Assembly: GCF_003999875.1 (NCBI RefSeq)
Contig: NZ_RQVJ01000001.1
Span: 434,001-498,000 of the forward strand
Reading direction: 5' to 3'
DNA from: Veillonella sp. 3310
GTDB lineage: Bacteria; Bacillota; Negativicutes; Veillonellales; Veillonellaceae
Length of the DNA: 64,000 bases
The notes under the pieces: model-generated
What the model was told of the DNA's origin: nothing
Databases searched by the model: none
The model's input: the letters and a program-made list of their open reading frames with translations, nothing else
Part shown: positions 1 through 8,632 of the stretch, piece by piece
How the letters are laid out: each line of letters starts with the position of its first letter
Position numbering within the stretch: position 1 is the first letter of the stretch
Made by a program: the position numbers and the translations under genes

Positions 1-320
1 ATGACATAAGTCATGACATCACTTTCATAGCCATAATCCATTACATCAGTGACAGTTCCTATTCTATCTATGGTAATTCCTAAATCCGCTAGATGAATAG
101 TTGTTTCTTTTCCCTTGGGACCCACTATACGAATCGATTGTGATTGTGTATTCCGCTCTTGTAAGTAGCTATCTACTTCATCCATGCTTTGATGGGATAG
201 ACTATGACCGTCTATAGTTAATCCATAAATAGTCTTTCCTGTAGGCCATGCAAGCCCTGTTACAGCTCCTCCCACGACAGCTACTAAGGCTGCCACAGTG
301 GCAATATACTTTCCTTTCAT
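1..320 (-). CDS. VanW/YoaR-like envelope protein, N-terminal part (truncated by window edge)
   Basis: Only the first 106 codons are in the window; the 3' end lies to the left. The protein starts MKGKYIATVAALVAVVGG, a short basic stretch followed by a hydrophobic segment that is either an uncleaved signal anchor or a signal peptide. After it come a YGLTIDGHSLS strand and an alternating helix/strand pattern like the repeated peptidoglycan-binding-4 (YoaR-type) module found before VanW domains. The start at 320 is supported by a TAGGAG ribosome binding site five bases upstream. It follows holA by 7 bp on the same strand and is probably cotranscribed with it. The family call rests on the N-terminal pattern alone; another exported cell-wall protein is possible. 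Confidence 0.55.
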   Translation of the reverse strand, partial: MKGKYIATVAALVAVVGGAVTGLAWPTGKTIYGLTIDGHSLSHQSMDEVDSYLQERNTQSQSIRIVGPKGKETTIHLADLGITIDRIGTVTDVMDYGYESDVMTYV

Positions 321-327
321 ACTTCTC

Positions 328-1296
328 CTAGTTTGCACAATAGGCTAAACATATATCTTGAAATTGATTCATATCTGCTATACCTTGGCGACTTTGCAAA
401 ATTAAATGATACAACTGGCTAATCAACTTTGCCACTGCTGGAATTTGAATTTTTCGGCGAGCTTCAAAGGCTAATTTGATTGTATAGGGATTGGCTTTCA
501 TCCCCTTTTCCTTAAATAAACATTGGATCTCCGGTAATGTCATCCCATAATAAGCACATTCACTGACCATGAGTTGTAAATGCATTTGATTATGCACATA
601 AGCCATCGCCATATCTACACTTTTGTTTTTTAACATAGAAGGAAACAGGTCTAGCAATGTCCTCGCATCTCTTGCTAATAAAGCATCTTTAAAACGGAAA
701 ATATTTTTCTCTCCAAAGTCCGTCATATACTCTTTTAAAAATGGTGCTGTTATGGATTCTCCTTTATTGAGTAGGAGGAACAATCGATCAAATTCTGTAC
801 GCAAAAATGCTAAGGGCACATCTTTCCACAAATCTACCAAGTCACGTACATATGCCATGCCATCAGGATCTATCTTTTGCTTATGCGCCTTACAATATTG
901 TTGTATCCACTGAAAGAGCGCTTCTCCCTCTACTTTTTCAAACTTAAAGGATTCTACAGCTCCCAAAAATGATTTATTTCCTTGCAACCGTCCATCAATA
1001 GTTTCGGCATACACTAGAATAATAGGGTCTTCTCCACTATAACTTTGTAAATAATCTCGCAACCCTTGCCACTCTGGATCCATCTTTTTCTTTGGTTTAT
1101 CAAAGATGGGCAAATGGATAAGCAAAAATACTCGTGGCTCACCAAAGAGGGATACTTCTTGTAATTGTCCTAAAATAGAACCCGGACCTTGCTCCTCACG
1201 CAAGGTAAGCAAGGTCCGATCTGTATATTGATGTAAGAGATTCTGTTTTTTTTCTTCTAATAATTGTGGTTCATCTCCATAGAGTAATGTAACCAT
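328..1296 (-). CDS. holA: DNA polymerase III delta subunit (clamp loader)
   Basis: A 322-residue protein, the usual length for HolA. It opens MVTLLYGDEPQLLEEK, the typical N-terminal strand and 'G.e..l..e' segment of the delta subunit, and ends with the helical collar region (ISQLYHLILQSRQG). In the clamp loader, delta opens the beta ring so that it can be placed on primed DNA. The gene lies directly downstream of comEC with a 10-bp gap. The comEA-comEC-holA order is common in Firmicutes, which supports the call. The residual AAA+ fold has no functional Walker motif, as expected for delta. Confidence 0.92.
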   Translation of the reverse strand: MVTLLYGDEPQLLEEKKQNLLHQYTDRTLLTLREEQGPGSILGQLQEVSLFGEPRVFLLIHLPIFDKPKKKMDPEWQGLRDYLQSYSGEDPIILVYAETIDGRLQGNKSFLGAVESFKFEKVEGEALFQWIQQYCKAHKQKIDPDGMAYVRDLVDLWKDVPLAFLRTEFDRLFLLLNKGESITAPFLKEYMTDFGEKNIFRFKDALLARDARTLLDLFPSMLKNKSVDMAMAYVHNQMHLQLMVSECAYYGMTLPEIQCLFKEKGMKANPYTIKLAFEARRKIQIPAVAKLISQLYHLILQSRQGIADMNQFQDICLAYCAN

Positions 1297-1306
1297 CTGT
1301 CACCTC

Positions 1307-3517
1307 TTATAATGTTACTACATTGTCTTCATCACTGCCTACAATATACACGCCTTCCTCCACATCAAATTGACTATGCAAGGTACTCCATACGATAAAC
1401 TGCGTTATCCCTTGTTCTTGATAGTGCAACAATTGATTACTAGCTGTGAGGCCATATATTGTATTCATTTCTCTCTTAGTATTATACACTATTTCTTGAA
1501 CTTTTTCTCCTTCTTTTCTAGGGTGAAAATGAAACTTTCTCTGTCCTGTTACGATAATTTCATAGCCTGCTTTGGTATGAAGTTGTACAGATAACCAATC
1601 TAGTGTTAGCTCTTTACCAGCTTGTCCTTTACTGTATAGATGTTCTAAGGTATCAACATGCGTATATCCCTTCTGATACCCCTCTATAAAAACACCATTC
1701 CACTGACTAAATCCACGATGATGCAAGGCATCGACACATTGTTTCATAGCTCGCGGTGAAATATCGCCATTCTTAGCATCTATATAGAGGTATGCCTCCC
1801 TATGAAAGCCTGTTTTGCAGATCATGAAAGCTGGTCCTGAAGAGATAGCGATAGGCACCACTTGCACTACTGGTTTGACATAGGATAGTCCTAAGGGCAA
1901 CATACCTAGTACTAATAGTGCAATGCTAGCAATCCTATTCCATGCTACTTGAATAGGCGCTTTCAGTGCCAATAGCCAATATACATACCCTACGCCCATA
2001 TACCATACTACCACTAACCACAACGGCATGGGCGGTGACCACAATAATCCTAGATTACGGATAGCAAATAAAAGAGACATGCTGGCTTTCAAAATAAAAC
2101 CTAAGAGGGACCACCCTAATGTAAAGGTAAATACTACATTAAGCAAAGATAGGCACAGTCCTACAATGATGGCTATATCTAACAAGGGACCTACAATCAG
2201 ATTAGACAAGATACTAAGAAGGCTGAGGATATGAAAATAATATAGTTCTATAGGAAAGATGAGAACTTGTGCTGATATACATAGGGCGATGCCTTTTGAG
2301 ATAGGATTCGGCGGAAACAGTCGATACACATAGGGATACAATCCAATGATGCCCAAGGTAGACCCAAAGGATAAGACAAAACTAATATCTACCGCGAACA
2401 ATGGTTTCCACAACAGCAAACATAAGGCAGCTAATAAGAGCGCATGTAACGCCCGATACGTACCACCATGCATAACCACGTATCCGCTTAATAGCCCCAT
2501 CATGGCAGACCGTAATACTGGTGGGCTCCAGCCCACAATCGTACAGTACAGTAAAATCAACGTACAGGTGATGGAAAATTCTATGCCTTTACGTAACTGC
2601 AACCGTTGTAACAAGGTAGAAATGATAAGAAATAACAAGGCAATATGAGATCCTGACACCGACAAAATATGGATAAGCCCTGTTTCACTGAATAACTTTA
2701 CCATCGTTTCTGGCAACATCGCGTATTGACCACCTAGTACCAAAGAGGAACCCAAGGTAGCAATAGATGGATCTAGATTCTCTTCAAATTGTTGTGCCAC
2801 CCAATGGTGGACCTTATCTAGGTAAGCACCGATAGTATACCAAGCACCAACTAGCTGTATACTTAGGGTTTTCTCTACTGTATAGGTACCTTCTATGGTT
2901 CCTTGGTACAAATTACCTTGTAGTCCATCATTGATGTGTCTCGTTTTCATAGACAACGCACCACTTTGCTCATAATACGTAAAGCCTTTCACGGTACCAC
3001 GAATGATGTAGCGGTCTCCCATATGAATTGTTGGCTCTCCTGGTACATACACTCGGATACTGCCCTTTGCTGGAACATGCTCTGTAGTGCCATTTTTATC
3101 GACATCCATTCCTTCCACAGTAGCATCTACCATGGTCATAACCCCATCTAATGTCACTGTAGACTGTGGATTGCTAGTGAACTGTACATAATAAGCACCA
3201 TCGGCACCATAATAGAAAGGTCTATCTTCAAAATAGTGTGTGATAACTCGATCTGTATGGATATATCCTATGCTTGCAAACGTACACATAACGCCTACCA
3301 TGGCTACTACATATCGTAACGATGTATAGGTAGGTTTATTTCGTTGTTCATACCCACGTAAAACTACCACTCCAATGATAGCAAATGTAGTGATTACAGC
3401 TAGCCAATGCATGAGGTAGGTATGTAATTCATTTTGATATAATCCAATACAGATGCCTAACAGTATTCCCAATACGCTGGTAATACCTAAGTCTATTGGT
3501 TTTGGTAACCATTTCAT
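1307..3517 (-). CDS. comEC: ComEC/Rec2 DNA uptake channel with degenerate C-terminal domain
   Basis: A 736-residue polytopic membrane protein. Residues 1 to about 190 contain N-terminal membrane segments and a soluble DUF4131-like portion. Residues of about 250-520 form the Competence domain, with the typical HILSVSGSHIALL and PVLRSAMMG segments. ComEC passes single-stranded DNA through the inner membrane during transformation. The last 190 or so residues sit where most ComEC proteins carry a metallo-beta-lactamase-like domain, but the HxHxDH metal-binding motif is absent: the aligned stretch reads VFIEGYQKGYTHVDTLEHLY. This end therefore looks like a decayed, non-catalytic version. Start and stop overlap comEA by an ATGA tetranucleotide, which indicates translational coupling. 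Confidence 0.93.
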   Translation of the reverse strand: MKWLPKPIDLGITSVLGILLGICIGLYQNELHTYLMHWLAVITTFAIIGVVVLRGYEQRNKPTYTSLRYVVAMVGVMCTFASIGYIHTDRVITHYFEDRPFYYGADGAYYVQFTSNPQSTVTLDGVMTMVDATVEGMDVDKNGTTEHVPAKGSIRVYVPGEPTIHMGDRYIIRGTVKGFTYYEQSGALSMKTRHINDGLQGNLYQGTIEGTYTVEKTLSIQLVGAWYTIGAYLDKVHHWVAQQFEENLDPSIATLGSSLVLGGQYAMLPETMVKLFSETGLIHILSVSGSHIALLFLIISTLLQRLQLRKGIEFSITCTLILLYCTIVGWSPPVLRSAMMGLLSGYVVMHGGTYRALHALLLAALCLLLWKPLFAVDISFVLSFGSTLGIIGLYPYVYRLFPPNPISKGIALCISAQVLIFPIELYYFHILSLLSILSNLIVGPLLDIAIIVGLCLSLLNVVFTFTLGWSLLGFILKASMSLLFAIRNLGLLWSPPMPLWLVVVWYMGVGYVYWLLALKAPIQVAWNRIASIALLVLGMLPLGLSYVKPVVQVVPIAISSGPAFMICKTGFHREAYLYIDAKNGDISPRAMKQCVDALHHRGFSQWNGVFIEGYQKGYTHVDTLEHLYSKGQAGKELTLDWLSVQLHTKAGYEIIVTGQRKFHFHPRKEGEKVQEIVYNTKREMNTIYGLTASNQLLHYQEQGITQFIVWSTLHSQFDVEEGVYIVGSDEDNVVTL

Positions 3518-4110
3518 AATCGCACTTTCTCCACAATTTTTTTATACAATGCAGGTCCTATGCCCTTCACATGTCGTAATTCTTCTAAACTTTTAAACGG
3601 ACCATGTTCCTGCCGATAGTCCACAATCTTCTTCGCCATCTTCGGACCTATACCAGATACTTTTTGTAAATCTGCTTCTGTTCCATCATTAATGGATATG
3701 TTTTGTTTCCGTAATAATTCTTCTGGGCTACCGTGAAAATTAAAGTCTACATGAATATGTGTACTTTCTTCTAAGGTATCCTGTAGCTGTAGATGATTGA
3801 CATCTGCGTAAGGCAATAGTCCTTTACTCGCCTCAATAGCCGCTTTCACTGTCGCAGGACTTTGTAGCTCATACAACCCCGGCTCTTCTACAGCTCCTGT
3901 AACATACACCAAAATTGTAGTTGCTTTCGTTTCCTTCTCCACTGGGCCACCTCGGTCCCCTTTTTCTGATTGTTTGACAATCTTTGGACTATCGGATGGT
4001 AATTCATCGCCTTTCATGGGTGTATCTGCTATAATAAGATAGTATCCACATACACACAGTAGGAATAGGCATAGGATGATGCCAATTCGTTTTTGATTTG
4101 TTACTTTCAT
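3514..4110 (-). CDS. comEA: ComEA-type competence DNA-binding protein
   Basis: A 198-residue protein with one N-terminal membrane anchor (IGIILCLFLLCVCGYYLII), a SLBB-like segment near residues 65-120 (VYVTGAVEEPGLYEL) and a C-terminal helix-hairpin-helix pair (LQKVSGIGPKMAKKIVDYR, LRHVKGIGPALYKKIV). ComEA binds incoming double-stranded DNA and hands it to ComEC. I placed the start at the ATG at 4110 because GAAAGGATG lies at good spacing before it; an in-frame TTG six codons upstream overlaps that binding site. It overlaps comEC by 4 bp. With comFC near 58 kb, it suggests that the organism is or was naturally transformable. Confidence 0.93.
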   Translation of the reverse strand: MKVTNQKRIGIILCLFLLCVCGYYLIIADTPMKGDELPSDSPKIVKQSEKGDRGGPVEKETKATTILVYVTGAVEEPGLYELQSPATVKAAIEASKGLLPYADVNHLQLQDTLEESTHIHVDFNFHGSPEELLRKQNISINDGTEADLQKVSGIGPKMAKKIVDYRQEHGPFKSLEELRHVKGIGPALYKKIVEKVRL

Positions 4111-4195
4111 TCTATCACATCCTTTCAAGCAAAAGGTTCGTCATAGATGAGTTATATCCTTTAAAATTCACTACCAGTATATATTCGGAGGTATT

Positions 4196-5422
4196 ATGAA
4201 AGAAGATTTACAACAATATGCCCGGCTTTTACTACAAGAAGGTGTCAATTTACAACAAGACCAACTATTGGTCATCAACGGAGATGTTGAAAATAAAGAT
4301 TTTGTATATATCGTTGTGGACGAAGCCTATGCACTTGGCGCCAAAGATGTACATATTAACTGGCGTAGCACTATTACGGCTAAATCTCGTCTATCCCATG
4401 TAAAAGATGAAGTCTTATCTAACCCTGCTCCTTGGATCCAAGATATGTATCATCATATCCTTGATTCCAATGCCTGTATTTTATCCTTAATCAGTGCTAA
4501 TCCATTTGCTTATGAAGGTGTGCCATCTGAAAAAATTGCTCTCGCTTCTCGTAGTATGGGTAAGTTAACTAAATTTTATCACGAGGCCATTATGGATTCC
4601 ACCCTTACTTGGTGTGTGGCATCTGTAGCAACGCTTACATGGGCTGATTTGCTGGGCTATGAAGGCACAGAAGAAGAAAAAATCAATCGCTTATGGAATA
4701 CTATCTTCACCTTATGTCGTATGAAACATGTACCAGAAGAAGAATCTTTTGCTAACCATTTAGATCGCTTAGCGAAACGTACTAAAACGCTAAACGATTT
4801 ACAACTCGTGTCCCTACATTACACATGTCCAAATGGTACAGATTTAACCTTACAAATGCCAAAAGGTCACTTATGGTTAGGTGGCAAAGAAGCCTCTAAG
4901 AAAGGCATCATCTTTGATGCCAATATCCCAACAGAAGAAGTATTTTCCGCACCTCACTATGCGCGCGCCAACGGTATAGTGTACTCTACAAAACCATTAA
5001 TCTATGATGGAAACCGTATCGAAGACTTCTACATCACATTCAAAGACGGAAAAGTCGTTGACTATGATGCGAAACAAGGTCGCGAATATCTAACAAACCT
5101 CATTGAGACAGATGAAAACTCTTGCTACCTAGGAGAGGTAGCTCTCGTAGACCATTACTCTCCTATTAGCCAATCCAATATGATTTTCTTTGAAACCTTG
5201 TACGATGAAAATGCATCTTGTCACTTGGCCTTAGGTGCTGCGTATCCAACTTGTTTAGAAAATAGCGATGGATTATCTCAAGAAGAACTCCATGCTCGTG
5301 GACTGAATACATCCTTAGCTCATACGGACTTTATGATTGGTCACGAAAACATGAACATCATGGGCACTACAAAAGATGGGAAAACAGTTCCTATTATGAT
5401 TGAAGGAAGATTGCAGGTATAG
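4196..5422 (+). CDS. M29-family (thermophilic) aminopeptidase
   Basis: A 408-residue protein, the normal size for the M29 AmpS/PepS/AmpII family of metal-dependent cytosolic aminopeptidases. Visible family marks include the N-terminal YARLLLQEGVNLQQDQLLVI, the AHTDFMIGHENMNIMG segment near the C-terminus, and conserved glutamates and histidines (MIEGRLQV; LVDHYSPISQSN; FFETLYDENASCHLALG) that supply metal ligands. A GGAGGT ribosome binding site precedes the ATG. It is transcribed divergently from comEA and ends before a bidirectional terminator. Likely role: release of amino acids from peptides, consistent with an amino-acid and lactate-using lifestyle. The exact specificity cannot be read from sequence. 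Confidence 0.9.
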   Translation: MKEDLQQYARLLLQEGVNLQQDQLLVINGDVENKDFVYIVVDEAYALGAKDVHINWRSTITAKSRLSHVKDEVLSNPAPWIQDMYHHILDSNACILSLISANPFAYEGVPSEKIALASRSMGKLTKFYHEAIMDSTLTWCVASVATLTWADLLGYEGTEEEKINRLWNTIFTLCRMKHVPEEESFANHLDRLAKRTKTLNDLQLVSLHYTCPNGTDLTLQMPKGHLWLGGKEASKKGIIFDANIPTEEVFSAPHYARANGIVYSTKPLIYDGNRIEDFYITFKDGKVVDYDAKQGREYLTNLIETDENSCYLGEVALVDHYSPISQSNMIFFETLYDENASCHLALGAAYPTCLENSDGLSQEELHARGLNTSLAHTDFMIGHENMNIMGTTKDGKTVPIMIEGRLQV

Positions 5423-5517
5423 GAAAACTCTATTTACATAATACTATACTGTTTCCCTTGCAACCATCAGAACTTCCCCACTTATTGGAGTCTGTAAGGA
5501 CTAATATATAGTAATAT

Positions 5518-5559
5518 AAAAAAGAGGTACATTGCATCACAGCAATGCGCCTCTTTTTG
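5518..5559. terminator. Intrinsic terminator between convergent genes
   Basis: An AAAGAGG/CCTCTTT stem with an inner ATTGC/GCAAT pairing. It has a T-run on the plus strand and an A-run on the left, so it can serve both the peptidase (+) and the HAD gene (-). Confidence 0.8.
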
Positions 5560-5639
5560 TTTGCCTAAGTTTCATATGTACGTATCTAGTATCAACTAAC
5601 GTCCTTATGAGCATCTCATAGTAAATTAATGTGTAGAGC

Positions 5640-6311
5640 TTATAACAATGTATCCACCGCAATATTCACTATTATATCTGATGGGCTTTCACAGATGTAA
5701 TCAGCACCAGCAGTTTCTAGCTCTTCTACTGAACCATAGCCATAGGATACCCCCATAGCCACACAGTTTAATTCTTTAGCAGCTTCCATATCGTATTTAC
5801 GATCTCCCACCATATACCAACGAGAGATTTTATATTTTAGTTCAGTCACCTTATTCATATCTTGTAAGGCTTCTTGCAAGATATCTTTTTTATGTACTAA
5901 CCCAATTTCTCGATTGGCTCCGCGAATGACTTCAAAGTATTGATCCAATTTGAAATGCTTAATAATATCCTTCGCTTGTTCTTCTGGTTTTGCCGTAGCA
6001 ATCCCAACATAAGCACCCGTCTTACGGAGTGCTTTTAAGGCTTCCTCAATTTGAGGATACACTGCATTTTCATATTTCCCCACAGAATCATACCGTTCTT
6101 TGAAGAAGTTATAGGCCTGCTCCACCTCTTCATCTGTCATATGGCAATGTTCTTTAAAAGAATCTGCCAAGGGTGGACCAATAAACAATTGTAATGTCTT
6201 CTCATCAGGAATGGGATAGTTCATACTCGTTAAGGCATGACGTATAGATTTTAAAATCCCTTCATGAGAATCTGTTAATGTTCCATCTAAATCAAAAATA
6301 ACACAAATCAT
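5640..6311 (-). CDS. HAD-superfamily hydrolase, phosphoglycolate phosphatase-like
   Basis: A 223-residue haloacid dehalogenase-like phosphatase of subfamily IA. Motif I is FDLDGTLTDS (nucleophile D7 and acid D9). The cap follows, then motif II (IATAKPEEQ), the motif III lysine region and motif IV (MVGDRKYDMEAAKELN). The alpha-helical cap and overall length match Gph/PpaX-type enzymes, which hydrolyse small phosphoesters such as 2-phosphoglycolate or pyrophosphate. I moved the start to 6311 because TAGGAG is correctly spaced before that ATG and the longer reading adds 16 residues ahead of the usual N-terminus. The real substrate is unknown. Confidence 0.85.
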   Translation of the reverse strand: MICVIFDLDGTLTDSHEGILKSIRHALTSMNYPIPDEKTLQLFIGPPLADSFKEHCHMTDEEVEQAYNFFKERYDSVGKYENAVYPQIEEALKALRKTGAYVGIATAKPEEQAKDIIKHFKLDQYFEVIRGANREIGLVHKKDILQEALQDMNKVTELKYKISRWYMVGDRKYDMEAAKELNCVAMGVSYGYGSVEELETAGADYICESPSDIIVNIAVDTLL

Positions 6312-6367
6312 AATAACTCCTATATTATCTAACATATCATTTTGTATATGCCTATACACACTATTGC

Positions 6368-6550
6368 TTAGTTTGCTATCAACTCAACCATATCATTACT
6401 TATGATAGTATCTAAGCTCGTATACGCTCTTTCCAATTCTAATCCATCTTCCAAAAATATTCTATACAAACCACAAAATACAGAACCATCCACCTTGTAT
6501 AATATAAAAGCTTTATGAACATCCTTTACAATACAAGAATTGCAGAGTAT
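6368..6550 (-). pseudogene. Possible decayed coding fragment upstream of the HAD gene
   Basis: Reading the minus strand towards the stop at 6368-6370 gives roughly 57 codons without a stop and with protein-like composition (pieces: VHKAFILYKVDGSVFCGLYR, LERAYTSLDTIISNDMVEL). No in-frame ATG or ribosome binding site exists upstream: the frame runs straight into the promoter of the divergent Bfd-like gene. It may be the C-terminal stub of a lost gene, or chance. I do not recognise the family. Confidence 0.25.
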
Positions 6551-6553
6551 ACT
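6525..6553 (+). promoter_or_regulatory. Promoter of the Bfd-like gene
   Basis: TTTACA, a 17-bp spacer, then TATACT: a good sigma-A promoter placing the start site inside the inverted repeat at 6552-6579. Confidence 0.75.
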
Positions 6554-6579
6554 ATATATAGAAAAGTTTCTATATATAG
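6552..6579 (+). promoter_or_regulatory. Perfect 13-bp inverted repeat over the start site and Shine-Dalgarno edge
   Basis: CTATATATAGAAA, two bases (AG), then its exact complement. It begins inside the -10 hexamer and ends in the first G of the GGAGG ribosome binding site. It could be a DNA operator or, in the mRNA, a hairpin partly masking the ribosome binding site. Confidence 0.6.
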
Positions 6580-6588
6580 GAGGACAGT

Positions 6589-6813
6589 ATGGAAGATACT
6601 CAAATTCCTACGGCCATTTTAGATAAATTAACAAAAGTTTGTACCTGCCGTAGTATTACAAGAAAAGCAATTAAGGAAGCCATCTTAGATGGTTGCGATA
6701 CATTTCCTAAAGTTAGAGAGCGCACTAGTGCTGGTACCGGTGCATGTGGTGGTAAAGGCTGTGGCCCCCGAGTGGTGAAACTGTTAAAAGAACACCAAGA
6801 AGGACAATGGTAA
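6589..6813 (+). CDS. Bfd-like [2Fe-2S]-binding protein
   Basis: A 74-residue protein matching the bacterioferritin-associated-ferredoxin-like module. Cysteines at 18, 20, 53 and 58 (CTCR and ACGGKGCGP) can bind a [2Fe-2S] cluster; the second pair is spaced CxxxxC, as in several stand-alone or GlpA-linked versions, rather than CxxC as in E. coli Bfd. A GGAGGACAGT ribosome binding site precedes the ATG. Likely role: electron transfer, perhaps to bacterioferritin, with iron-responsive expression, though no bfr gene is visible here. It lies next to the suf operon, so a wider iron-sulfur neighbourhood is plausible. It ends before a clear terminator. Confidence 0.82.
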   Translation: MEDTQIPTAILDKLTKVCTCRSITRKAIKEAILDGCDTFPKVRERTSAGTGACGGKGCGPRVVKLLKEHQEGQW

Positions 6814-6844
6814 TTCTACAATATACCAAAACATACGGATCTTG

Positions 6845-6876
6845 AAGATAGGCCCTACAGGGACCTATCTTTTTTA
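6845..6876 (+). terminator. Terminator after the Bfd-like gene
   Basis: AAGATAGG/CCTATCTT stem with inner CCT/AGG pairing, followed by a T-run on the plus strand. Confidence 0.85.
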
Positions 6877-6904
6877 GTTACACTTAGATTATAAATTCAA
6901 GGCA

Positions 6905-6949
6905 CAAAAAAGGCTGCTCAAGAATGTACACCATTCTGTAGCAGCCTTC
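6905..6949 (-). terminator. Terminator of the suf operon
   Basis: GGCTGCT/AGCAGCC plus an inner AGAATG/CATTCT pairing. The T-run follows on the minus strand, directly after sufU. Confidence 0.85.
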
Positions 6950-6952
6950 TAT

Positions 6953-7378
6953 TTATTTCTTTAATGCTTCACACAATGTATGCCAAGCCAGCACTGCACA
7001 TTTCACACGAGCAGGCATGTTAGAAATATTCTGTAAAGCTATAGCATCTTCTAAGGCTTCCAATTCTTCTTCATCTGTCACTTCTTTTTTTATCATTCCT
7101 AAGAAAAGGTCCACTAATTGGAACGCTTCTTCTAAGGTCTTCCCAGTAATGACATCAATCATCATAGAAGCCGATGCTTGGCTGATAGCACAGCCGGAAC
7201 CTGTATAAGCAGCGTCTTTTACAATGCCGTCTACCACATTCACTTGCAATGTTAAATCATCACCACAACTTGGATTATGACCATGCTCGCTAGCAGTAAA
7301 CACATCTAACAAACGCTTATTACGCTTGTCTTGATTATGCTCCAAAATCAGTTCCGTATACACTTGATCCATTTCCAT
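6953..7378 (-). CDS. sufU: Iron-sulfur cluster assembly sulfur acceptor SufU
   Basis: A 141-residue SufU. The three conserved zinc or sulfur-accepting cysteines appear in NPSCGDDL, GSGCAISQAS and RVKCAVLAW, with the DDLTLQV aspartate beside the first. In Firmicutes SufU accepts the persulfide from SufS and passes sulfur to the SufBCD scaffold. It is the last gene of the suf operon, 10 bp after sufS, with an AAGGAG ribosome binding site six bases from the chosen ATG. A strong terminator follows the stop codon by a few bases. Confidence 0.95.
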   Translation of the reverse strand: MEMDQVYTELILEHNQDKRNKRLLDVFTASEHGHNPSCGDDLTLQVNVVDGIVKDAAYTGSGCAISQASASMMIDVITGKTLEEAFQLVDLFLGMIKKEVTDEEELEALEDAIALQNISNMPARVKCAVLAWHTLCEALKK

Positions 7379-7388
7379 GGTATTCTCC

Positions 7389-8618
7389 TTATTCTGACAA
7401 GCCCATGGTTAGTCGAACTGTTTTTAGGGCTTCCAAAAATTGATCTAAATCTTCTTTTTTAGTATAAATGTACATACTAATACGGTTGGATGCCGGTACC
7501 CCATAATACGCACCTAATGGTTGCGCACAATGATGGCCAGAACGTAAGCACACTCCATGGCTATCCATGATGGTTGCCACATCGTGTGGATGTACATCAT
7601 CCACAGTGAAAGTAATAACACCATGCTTTTCTTCTGGATTAGCGCTACCTAGTAAATGAATATGTGGCATAGCCGCTAGTTTAGGTAATACATAGCGTAC
7701 TAATTCTTGTTCATATTCATGAATGGCATCCATACCAAACTGTTCCAAATACTCAATGGCAGCTTTCAATGTGATAGCACCATGTGCATTCGGTGTACCT
7801 GCCTCAAATTTATAAGGCACTTCATTGAATGTTGTAGTTTGTTCTTTCACATATTCAATCATGTCTCCACCAAAAAGGAATGGATCCATGTCTTCTAATA
7901 GGTGATATTTACCATATACAACACCAATACCTTGAGAGGCACACATTTTATGTCCTGAGAAAACGAAGAAATCACAGTCTAAAGCTTGCACATCAATAAC
8001 TTGATGGGGAGCCGATTGCGCTCCGTCTAGGATAGCGATAGCACCAACAGCATGAGCACGTTCTACCAATTCTTTCACAGGAAATTCCATACCTAGTACA
8101 TTACTTACATGTGCAAAGGATACAATTTTCGTAGATGCGTCAATTTTATCCATTTCACCATCTTTAATATGACCAGTTTCATCTAGGTACAAATATTCCA
8201 AGGTAGCCCCTGTCATTCGGCATACATATTGCCAAGTCACAAGATTTGCATGATGCTCCGCCACAGTGATAACGATTTTATCTCCCGCTTTCACATGCTT
8301 CAATCCATAGGAATGGGCAATTAAGTTCAAGCTTTCTGTTGTATTGCGAGTAAAAATAATTTCCTCACGTTTACGAGCATTGATAAATCGTTGCACCACG
8401 TCACGAGTACCTTCGTATGCTTCGGACGCTTCCATAGCAAGCACATGGGCCCCACGATGAGGGTTCCCATTGTGATTTGCCATATGCGTTTCTAATGCTT
8501 TCATCACAGGTACTGGAATTTGTGTGGTGGCACCACTATCTAAATATGCAATGCGTTTACCACGATTGGTTCTTGTTAAAATTGGAAAATCTTTATATGC
8601 CTCTGCTATTGGTTTCAT
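7389..8618 (-). CDS. sufS: Group II cysteine desulfurase SufS
   Basis: A 409-residue fold-type I PLP enzyme that takes sulfur from L-cysteine for cluster assembly. The PLP lysine is K224 in SGHKMCASQG, the ring-stacking histidine is in AEHHANLV (about 122-123), and the catalytic cysteine is C364 in RSGHHCAQP, the class II arrangement (RxGHHCA). It lies between sufD and sufU in the order sufC-sufB-sufD-sufS-sufU, the standard Firmicute Suf layout. The 14-bp gap to sufD and 10-bp gap to sufU imply one transcript. Confidence 0.96.
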   Translation of the reverse strand: MKPIAEAYKDFPILTRTNRGKRIAYLDSGATTQIPVPVMKALETHMANHNGNPHRGAHVLAMEASEAYEGTRDVVQRFINARKREEIIFTRNTTESLNLIAHSYGLKHVKAGDKIVITVAEHHANLVTWQYVCRMTGATLEYLYLDETGHIKDGEMDKIDASTKIVSFAHVSNVLGMEFPVKELVERAHAVGAIAILDGAQSAPHQVIDVQALDCDFFVFSGHKMCASQGIGVVYGKYHLLEDMDPFLFGGDMIEYVKEQTTTFNEVPYKFEAGTPNAHGAITLKAAIEYLEQFGMDAIHEYEQELVRYVLPKLAAMPHIHLLGSANPEEKHGVITFTVDDVHPHDVATIMDSHGVCLRSGHHCAQPLGAYYGVPASNRISMYIYTKKEDLDQFLEALKTVRLTMGLSE

Positions 8619-8632
8619 ACTATCCCTCTCAA

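Noticed and set aside
622-913. Plus-strand open frames inside holA, comEC, the suf genes, groEL and other minus-strand genes
   Set aside because: They are antisense readings of well-supported genes and show no family marks.
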